Assembly: GCA_024291935.2 (NCBI GenBank)
Contig: CM044314.1
Coordinates: 24,278,001 to 24,342,000, forward strand
Length of the DNA: 64,000 nucleotides
DNA from: Okapia johnstoni
Lineage: Eukaryota; Chordata; Mammalia; Artiodactyla; Giraffidae
Direction of reading: 5' to 3'
Part shown: piece by piece, positions 55,982 through 64,000 of the stretch
How positions within the stretch are numbered: the stretch's first letter is position 1
Layout: every line of letters starts with the position of its first letter
Notes under the pieces: generated by a model
What the model was told of the DNA's origin: nothing
Database searches by the model: none
What the model saw: only the letters and a program-made list of their open reading frames with translations
Translations under genes and position numbers: made by a program

Positions 55982-57810
55982 CACAAAGTATGTTAACAGT
56001 TCAGGGGGACAAAAGAAAGTCATATTGGATTAGAAGGCAAGGGGGATTCAAGGGCCATTTTGGAAATTATTGTTTTCCCAGGATTTGATCTTCCATGGTT
56101 GTTTTTAGCCCATTTTGGATTGCTGTGTGATAGAAAAGTCTAGCAAATGGAGTGAACAGGAGTCAAGAACAAGTCTTGGTGACATCCTGGCGGTAGGAAG
56201 AGAGGCAAGTCAGTTTCCCTCATTTCTCATCCATTAGTAGATTTTATGGAGGTTCAAATGAGTTGCAATTTCTTGGAGAGCTTTGAGACATAACACTACA
56301 GATGTTAATAGTCTACAACCTTGGATGCTTTTAATATAAGTCTTGGGGAGCAGAATAAGTGGGATACTATTGTGACACCCTGACATGTGTGCATACAAAT
56401 GAAGATCAGCATTCCAGATCTTCTTGGTCCTTGATCTCTTCCCAAAATATTTGTTAAAGAGGGCTTTCAAATTTGAAAGCTCATCAAAATAACCCACTCA
56501 TCTTTGGAACACAAATGCACTTGCAATTTGGTTTCTATGAAATTATTTAAGAAACAGCTGTGTGACTATTTCTGAAACAACATAAAAGAAGAAATACAGA
56601 CAGTCGGTAAACTCTTTAGATGTTAAAGTGTATTTTTTTCCCCTCTTTAACCAGACTCTGATTGAGAGAAAATAAACTTCAAATATAAACATTGTCGAAA
56701 TCAGAAAACTGTACACATGAGCTGCTGAAAACTGGGTTTAAACCCAATTTTACACCCTCTTTTTGAACTCCTGACCACTGAAGATGGAAAGGGAGTGAAG
56801 CTGTAGGACACAGTGTGCAGAGAGCCACACAGCCGCCCACGGACCCCGCGGAACACACTCGTGTGTCTTAATGGTAGGTTATTTTGTGGGTAATTTTCCA
56901 TTCATTTAATAAATATTTACTGAAGAACCTATTTAGTGTCACTTACCCCTCTGAAGGAAGAAGTTAAATACTAATAAAATGCTCCAGGTGTAGTTTATCT
57001 TTGGCATGAAAACCATCACTACTAATGAAAGATAAAAGATGACATTCTAGAAGCTTATAAAAATGGGATACTGAAACAACAAAGTTGATAATTAACATAA
57101 ATTTTATTTCTAAGTATTCAGAACTTATCTAATTTCCCATATCATCTTGTGGAACAAGGGCTGTCTGCAGTAGCAGTTTCACAGGCGGGTGGAGGCCAGC
57201 ACCACACAACCTAATTTAAAATAATCAAGTCCAGATGCCATTGCCAAAAAAGAAGTTTGCACCATTCACCGCTGTGACCTGGATCATATTTCAAAAGTGT
57301 CAAATCAAAGCTGTCCCACCAAAGCCTGATTTCTTAATGAATTCCTTATGTGTTTCATCTCTTGAATACAAAAAGTGGGGTATCCATTGGGGAGTAAAAT
57401 TCAAATTTACAAAAACAAAACCAGTGGGTATGATTCATTGCGAAGCACAGCCCTCACAGATGATCCCCTCACTGTAGAGCTATTTACTGCTTCATTAAGA
57501 TGCTTTTATTTAAAAAGCCACATCTGAGAGGCATCATAATATTCACAGAGAAAAGGGACTATGAGCTGAAGGGAATCTCATTTAAATCTCAACATTAATA
57601 TCTTTAAAAAATGCTGACATTCTCTCATGTTAATCCAGTGTTATTAACAGCAAAAAATTTTTTTTAATTTTAACATTTCTATATCTTAAATACTTGACCT
57701 TTTTCTTGAAGAAAGATTCAAGATAAGAGGGTGTTTTTGTGTCTGAATACTGAAGAGTAAGTTTTCTTCCTTTTGGAAAAAAAAAGAATAATTGCTCCTT
57801 GAGGTGAAAA
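55982..57810. other. Unassigned intergenic DNA
   Basis: Nothing recognised with confidence; a MIR/L2-like ATTCATTTAATAAATATTTACTGAAG tail sits near 56900. Confidence 0.4.
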
Positions 57811-57827
57811 TATATATATATATATAT
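57811..57827 (+). repeat. (TA)n microsatellite
   Basis: Eight and a half TA units. Confidence 0.9.
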
Positions 57828-58372
57828 CGTAGTGTCATCTAGCTTTTAGAAAATAGCAGTGTTCTACCTCAGGCTACAGGCTACCAATTCACTGTGGTCT
57901 TTTCTCAGAAAGATGAAGCCTAAAAGCTCTGAGAAGTACTTGTCCAAGAATTCAGGGAAATGGGGCTCTGGCTTATATATGCCTCCAGGACACTGAAATT
58001 AAAGTATGAAAACTCCATTTATTCATTCATTCAACCAATAATGATTACAGAATGCCCACTCTATACCAAGGCCCAGCAGTAGCTCTTGTAGCCATCAATT
58101 CAAGTGGTTCATTCTGCTTTCCATTTGCAAAATATTTAATAGCATTTTCAGTTCCAGAACAAGAAAGTGTAGGCTCACTTATCCCTCATCCTCCTCACTG
58201 TCAAACAACTAAATAGCCTGGAAATAATCCAACAGTCAAGAATAAAGGATTCTGAAAGCTGGAAAGAAGAGGTTGACTAGTTAGAGAACTCAGGACTGAT
58301 GATGTGGTGAGTTCCTTTATCTCTGCCTCATATGGGGCCAGAGAGACCTGAAACCTGGAGACACTAATGTAC

Positions 58373-58651
58373 TGCTGCTGCTGCTGCTGCTAAGACGCTT
58401 CAGTCATGTCCGACTCTGTGCGACCCCATAGATGGCACCCCACTAGGCTCCCTGGTCCCTGGGATTCTCCAGGCAAGAATACTGGAGTGGGTTGCCATTT
58501 CCTTCTCCAATGCATGAAAGTGAAAAGTGAAAGTGAAGTTGCTCAGTCGTGTCCAACTCTTAGCGACCCCATGGACTGTAGCCTACCAGGCTCGTCCGTC
58601 CACGGGAGTCTCCAGGCAAGAGTACTGGAGTGAGTTGCCATTGCCTTCTCC
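58373..58651 (-). mobile_element. Bov-A2 dimeric SINE with perfect 13-bp duplication
   Basis: Antisense: (GCT)n, two Bov-A monomers joined by GCATGAAAGTGAAAAGTGAAAGTGAAG. Flanks are GACACTAATGTAC at 58360-58372 and 58652-58664, identical. Confidence 0.96.
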
Positions 58652-58664
58652 GACACTAATGTAC

Positions 58665-61600
58665 ACAGACATGCAAACAAACAAAGAATCAGAAAGGAGA
58701 AACCCAACAGAGTCAAAACGGGGTGGGGGGTGCTACTCCTACTTCACAAGGGGCATATGAGAGGTCTCCAATTGCCCTCAAAGCCACACTGGACTGACCA
58801 ACACCTCTTCCTCTGGGTACTGGTGAGTAGGCTGATCCACTGCAGGCAGCATCAGCACAGCTTAGCATGGCTCTGCTTTCCACCCAACGGCATGAGAAGA
58901 TCCAGGCCCAGTGGCTTCAGTCTCTCTACCTCCCTTGGCTGAAGGCGGCCTTTCACCTCTATGTGACCCAGGAAAGCAACTTCCACCCCTTCAGGCAGCA
59001 CCTGCAGGGACTGAGCAAGAGCCACATAAATGCCAAAAGAATGAAGCAGACCAGAATAGAACGTCAAGGGCTCTGAAAACTAAATGGTCACTGGAACTAT
59101 AGCCTACAAAAATAGGCTAGAACCTAGACATTAAACTTTAAAAGGGTGAATGTCTAATAAAATAGATTTAAAGAGCACTTAAAAGTCTCCTAATATAATA
59201 ACCAAAATTTCTAGGATACAATAAAATTTCACTCATCATACCGAGAACCAGGAAACCAACACTTTTAATGAGGAAAAAAACCTCCAATATTGAAATGAGA
59301 AAAAAATGCCAATAATGAAATATTTGACAAGGATTTTAAAGTTATAATACGAATGCTTCAATAAACAAATATGAACTCTCTTAAAACAAATGAAAAAATA
59401 GAAAATCTCAGTAAAAAATAGAAACTACAAAAGACAGCCATATGAAAATTACAGAACTGAAAAATATAATAGCCAATATGGAAAAAAAAAAAAAAACCCT
59501 CAAAGGGTAAGCTCAGTAGAAGATAGAGATGACAGTGGCTAGAATCTGTGAAACTGAAGGTAGGTCAATTGAGTTCATACAGTATTAATAAAACAAAAAA
59601 GAGACTGAAAAAAATGAACAGTGCCTCAGGGATCTGTGAAACAGATATGGAACCAAATATCTAATGAAAAATTAAAGACAAAAAAATTAATTAATTAAAA
59701 CAAATCTTAAAAACAATCAGAGAGGAATGGTGTATTAACTCCACAGGAAGACCAAATTAATGACTCTCGATTTCTCATCTGAAACCATCAAGCCAGAACT
59801 TAGTAGCACAACACTTTGCAAGAGATAAAAGGGAAAAACTAACAATGAATTCTATATCTGGCAGTTCATAGTATTTGATAGAACGATGAGAGAGAAAATC
59901 AACAGGAACACAGAAGACCATCAGCCTAGTGGATCTAACTGACATTTATAGAACACTGCACCCAACAATAGCAGAATACTCATTCTACTCAAGTGCTCAT
60001 GGAACATTCATCATGACAACCATGTCCTTCCTGGGTCAAACAACAAACTATACTGAATTTAAAAGAATTGAAATCATACAGTGTATGTTTTCTGTCCACA
60101 AGAAAATCAAATAAAAAGTCAACAATTGAAAGACAACAGAGAAATTTCCAAATACTTGGAAATTAATACACTTTTAAATAATCCATAAGTCAAACAGGAA
60201 GTTTCAAAAGAAATTTTAAAATAAAAATTAAAAATTGTATAAATGAAATAAAAATACAACATATCAAAGTTTGTATGGTTTATTTAAAGAAGGGCTGAGA
60301 GGGGAGATTTATAGCACTAAATCTTTACGTTAGAAAAAAGACAATATATCAATAATCTGAATTTCTAGCTCAAGAGACTGGAAAAAGAAAAGAAGAAAAC
60401 AACAACAAAAAGAAAACAGAAGGAACAAAACAAACAAAAAGCAGAAGTCAATGAAAATAAAAGCAAGAGAGAAAATTAATGAAACAAAAATTCATTTGTC
60501 AAAAAAATCAATAAAATTGGCAAACTTCTTGACAAAGATTAAAAAAAAGAGATTATACAAATCAGCAATGTCAACACGAAAGAAGGGTATCACAGTAGAT
60601 CCTGCAGGCATTAAAATGATAACAAGTAAATACTACAAACAACTCAATCCTCATAAATTTGACAGCTTAGAAGGCCAATTCCTTGAAAATCACATACTAG
60701 CAAAGCTAAGCAAGATAAAACAGATATATGAATAGTCTTATAATCATTAAAGAAATAGAATTTGTAATACAGTTTCCTGAAAAAGAAATCCCCGGGTTTC
60801 AGATATTTTCAAATAGAGAATTTCCCCAAACATTTAAGGAATTAATACCAATTTTTATAAAATCTCTTTGGGTAAAAAGAAGAGGAGAGAACACTTTCCA
60901 ACTCATTTTATGATCAATTACAAGGTAAATATGCCCACTACTACTGCCACCATTTAATCTTGTTTTGGAGATCCTGGACAATGCTATAACAAAAGAAAAA
61001 GAAATAAAAAGTATAATCTACCTAGAAAAAACAAAATATTCAACAAATGATTCAGCAAGTTTTCCAGATAAACTTACAAAAATCAATGCTTTCTCTACAC
61101 CAGCAATAACTGACTAGAAAGATAATAAAAGTAAAATACAAATTACAATAACTAAAAGTAAAAAATATCCAAGACACCAAAAATCCTTCAATGGGAAAAC
61201 TTAAAAACTCAAAGGAGATTGAAGATCTGAATAAATACAAAGACATCCCATTCTCTTAGACAGAACAATTCAATACTGTAAGATATTGATTCTTCCTAAA
61301 TTAATCTATGAATGAAATGCAATATCAGACAATTCCACTTGGATATTTTGAAGAACTCAACTAAATTTACTTGAAAACATATATGAAGGAATAAAAACCT
61401 ATGAATGGTGAATTCAATTTCAGAGAAAACAAAGGGTGAATGTGTCCTGTCAAATGTTAAGGTAGGCTAAAAGACTATAATTTAATAAAGACAGTGAAAT
61501 TGGCTTGAGAACAGATGAAAACACCGAAGGAACATAATAACTTAAAGACTGACACTTGCTTGTATGAGACTTAATATAAGATACAGTATAAAAATAAATT

Positions 61601-61980
61601 TAAGGGGAAAACAATAGATTGCTTAGTGTATGATTTGGGAAAACAATCTCACCATATGAAGAAGAATAAAAATGAAACTGGACTCCTACCTAATCCTGAT
61701 ACAGGGTTAGACTTCAGATGGATTAAATACCTAAATGTGAAAGATAAAGATCTGAAATCAGTGGAGAGCTAAGAATGTTGAAAAGTCCTTAACTACAGTT
61801 CAAAAGCACAAACGGTAAGGGAAAAAGAAATCAATAGCTTTCATTATATCAAAATGCAGGCAGCTAAGATATAGATGACAGTAATGCAACTGCATGAAAT
61901 TATAAGGATTTATTACTTGGTGTAAACTAAGAACTCCTAGAAGAATAAACAAGTGGAAGGTAGTAATTCAAATAGAGAAA
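58665..61980 (+). mobile_element. L1 LINE, long sense copy (ORF1-side leader and much of ORF2)
   Basis: Begins with an L1 leader-like block (GCATGAGAAGATCCAGGCCC, 58.9 kb) and the AATGAAATATTTGACAAGGATTTTAAAG stretch, then ORF2: CTAACTGACATTTATAGAACACTGCACCCAACAATAGCAGAATAC near 59936, GGGGAGATTTATAGCACTAAATC near 60302, GATTATACAAATCAGCAATGTCAACACG.. near 60551, GAAATTGGCTTGAGAACAG near 61497. The endonuclease-like LTDIYRTLHPTIAEYSFYSS peptide is still readable at 59.93 kb. Frames are broken many times. Confidence 0.8.
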
Positions 61981-62556
61981 TGAGGAAAAGATATGTAGAG
62001 AATATTTTCAAGATAGGAGATCTTAATGAAGGCTGAAAAATGAGGAAATGGGGCATAACATTATTTAGACAAATGCTTGGTTCTCTAGAAGAAATAAAGA
62101 GGAAAATGTTTAAGAGGACTGCTCTTGAGAGTGTGGCTGAAGGTGGAAACAGTTGGGGTAGAAATTCTTCAATATAATTTGATTTTTAAGTTTTAAAAGA
62201 AAAAGAACTAATGTCAAATAGCCTCATCCATATCTTTCAAAAAGTGAAAGGAAATGTCTCACTTAGAGTAACCTAGTCAGTAATAATTACACTGAAAATG
62301 TTGCATAAAAACAAAAATTTTTAAATAATTTTAAAAATGATGGCAACATACTGTTTACAAAATAGAAGGATTTAACTAGGTAAGGATAAGTGTTTGACAA
62401 ATAAAAAACAGGTCTAATAAATCTTATATAGCAATTAAATATATCATGTTTTAAAGACATTTCTGGGATATTACAAGAACACAAAAATACATTGAGCAGA
62501 GAAAATTAGATTGCAAATGAAATAGGTATGACATGCAAAAGTTAGAGTGTATAGAA

Positions 62557-63006
62557 ATCAGTTCAGTTTAGTCGCTCAGTCATGTCTTACTCTTTGCAAC
62601 CCCATGGACTGCAGCATGCCAGGCTTCCCTGTCCATCACCAACTCCCAGAGCTTGCTCAAACTCATGCCCATCATGTCGGTGATGCCATCCAACCATCTC
62701 ATTCTCTGTTGTCCCCTTCTCCTCCTGCTTTCAATCTTTCCCAGCATCAGGGTCTTTTCCAAGGAGTCAGTTCTTCGCATCAGGTGGGCAAAGTATTGGC
62801 GTTTCAGCTTCAGCATCGGTCTTTCCAATGAATATTCAGGACTGGTATTTCTTTAGGACTGACTGGTTTGATCTTACAGTCTAAGGGACTCTCAAGAGTT
62901 TTCTCCAATACCACAGTTCAAAAGCATCAGTTCTTTGGCACTCAGCTTTCTTTACAGTCCAACTGTCACATCCACACATGACTACTGGAAAAACCATAGC
63001 TTTGAC
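62557..63006 (-). mobile_element. BovB LINE 3' end
   Basis: Antisense 450-base BovB tail: CAGTTCAGTTTAGTCGCTCAGTCATGTC.., CTTCTCCTCCTGCTTTCAATC, GGCACTCAGCTTTCTTTACAGTCC, ACTACTGGAAAAACCATAGC. Flanks TATAGAA at 62550-62556 and 63007-63013. Confidence 0.93.
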
Positions 63007-63013
63007 TATAGAA

Positions 63014-63310
63014 GCTTTGATATACAAATACAAACCAATAAATCTTTGAGGTGGGGCAATAAAACAATGGTAATTTATTATCTCAGAGTTCTGGAGGCCC
63101 GAGTCCAAAAGCAAGATGTTGGCAGGTCTGCACTTCCTCCAGAGGCCCTGGGGGAAGATCACTAACTTCTGGCAGCTGTTGGTCATCCCTAGTATTCCTT
63201 GGCCTGTAGCTGCATCACTCTGATCTCTGCTGCTGTCTTCATGTCTTCTGTCTCATCTCCCCTGTGTCTCTCTTCTGAAGATACTTATCACTGGACTTAG
63301 GTACCTCCCC
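63014..63310 (-). mobile_element. MLT1/MaLR-type LTR, antisense, partial
   Basis: TTATTATCTCAGAGTTCTGGAGGCCCGAGTCC, CTTCCTCCAGAGGCCCTGGGGGAAGATC, GTATTCCTTGGCCTGTAGCTGCATCACTCTGATCTCTGC follow the complement of an MLT1-type LTR. The BovB copy lies directly to its left. Confidence 0.7.
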
Positions 63311-63379
63311 CTCACCCTTTTTTTCCGAAATAATTTGAAGCATTCACAGATTCTTGGAATTAGGATACAGAAGTCTTTT

Positions 63380-63462
63380 TCGAAAATTAATTTTTAAAAT
63401 TGAAGTTTAGTTGATTTACAATATAGTGATAGTTGCAGGTGTACAGCACAGTGATTTGTAAA
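63380..63462 (-). mobile_element. Cetartiodactyl L1 3' end fragment
   Basis: AAAATTGAAGTTTAGTTGATTTACAATATAGTGATAGTTGCAGGTGTACAGCACAGTGATTTG, antisense. Confidence 0.75.
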
Positions 63463-63689
63463 CTAAATAAATATTTTATTTCTAAAGTACTTTATCATTT
63501 CCAAAGCATTTTCCTTTTGAATTTGAATTAATATCAGCTGAACATCACTCCAGACACCTTACTCTGGAGATAAATATATATCAGTGAGATGGGCATCTAA
63601 GATCCTTAGGATCCTTAGACACATATCACCAAAAGAGAGAGCACAATGAAAATGTGATCTTGCATGAAAAGATGTGATTTGATGTACGG

Positions 63690-63895
63690 GCACATAGATA
63701 TTGGAGTCCAAGTACCTGGATTCTATCTAGATTCTACCTCTTTCTGGCTGTGTGATGATGGGCAAGTCACTCCACATGTCTGTATCTCAACTTTCTCAAC
63801 CATAAAACATGAAGCCAATAATCCCCACCTCACAGGGAGGATGAAAAAGAGGTTAGAACAGAATCTGGTACATTGTAAGCCTTCAATTAAGGATC
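63690..63895 (-). mobile_element. MIR SINE
   Basis: CTGGATTCTATCTAGATTCTACCTC.., GGCTGTGTGATGATGGGCAAGTCACTCCACATGTCTGTATCTCAACTTTC, CACCTCACAGGGAGGATG: near-full antisense MIR. Confidence 0.85.
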
Positions 63896-63914
63896 ACTGT
63901 TTTCCTTGGTCTGA

Positions 63915-63954
63915 TTTCTGACAACCAGAAGGCCTTTCTGACAACCAGAAGGCC
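63915..63954 (+). repeat. Perfect 20-bp tandem duplication
   Basis: TTTCTGACAACCAGAAGGCC occurs twice head to tail with no mismatch. Confidence 0.95.
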
Positions 63955-64000
63955 AAGAAAGAGCCTTCTGACCTTTTCAGGGTCTTTTCCCTGGTAAGCA

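Noticed and set aside
23860..64000. Exons of SPTLC1, expected upstream of ROR2 from mammalian gene order
   Set aside because: I found no frame resembling its protein; the gene probably lies beyond the right edge.
1..64000. CRISPR array, prokaryotic operon or defence system
   Set aside because: The repeats are dispersed SINEs/LINEs with no regular spacing, and the DNA is plainly mammalian.

Overview
This is a mammalian, ruminant nuclear DNA window. It is packed with retroposons restricted to or typical of ruminants: BovB (RTE-type LINE), Bov-tA and Bov-A2 SINEs, CHR-type tRNA-Glu SINEs and cetartiodactyl L1 3' ends. Cattle, sheep, goat, buffalo or deer cannot be told apart from sequence alone.

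The only protein-coding gene I can support is ROR2, the receptor tyrosine kinase-like orphan receptor 2 that binds WNT5A. Only its first coding exon is present, on the minus strand at 22956-23043. It encodes the start codon and signal peptide, ends in a phase-1 splice donor, and lies in a large CpG island (about 22050-23790). Positions 1-22955 are therefore the start of ROR2 intron 1. Everything right of about 23.8 kb is upstream intergenic DNA; in other mammals SPTLC1 lies on that side, but I see none of its exons here.

Layout: 1-18.4 kb is intronic DNA with many SINEs, an L1 (4.5-6.8 kb), an L1 cut by a SINE (15.2-16.2 kb), two MaLR-type LTRs and a MER5A. From 18.4 to 25.1 kb I find no SINE or LINE; this quiet zone brackets the promoter and contains a strong CTCF-like motif and GC boxes. 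From 25.1 to 64 kb there is a retroposon mosaic: five BovB copies, several L1 bodies (34.7-36.6 and 58.7-62.0 kb), L2, MIR and old LTRs. There are clear nested insertions with target-site duplications. One insert at 55.64-55.96 kb looks like a retroposed mRNA 3' end.

Most open frames of 60-300 codons are chance frames in repeats or in the CpG island, and many begin at non-ATG codons. There is no operon, CRISPR array, bacterial gene or evident new biological system. The interest is in promoter architecture and retroposition history. Repeat boundaries are read by eye and are good to roughly 5-20 bases for SINEs and 50-100 bases for old L1/L2/LTR pieces.
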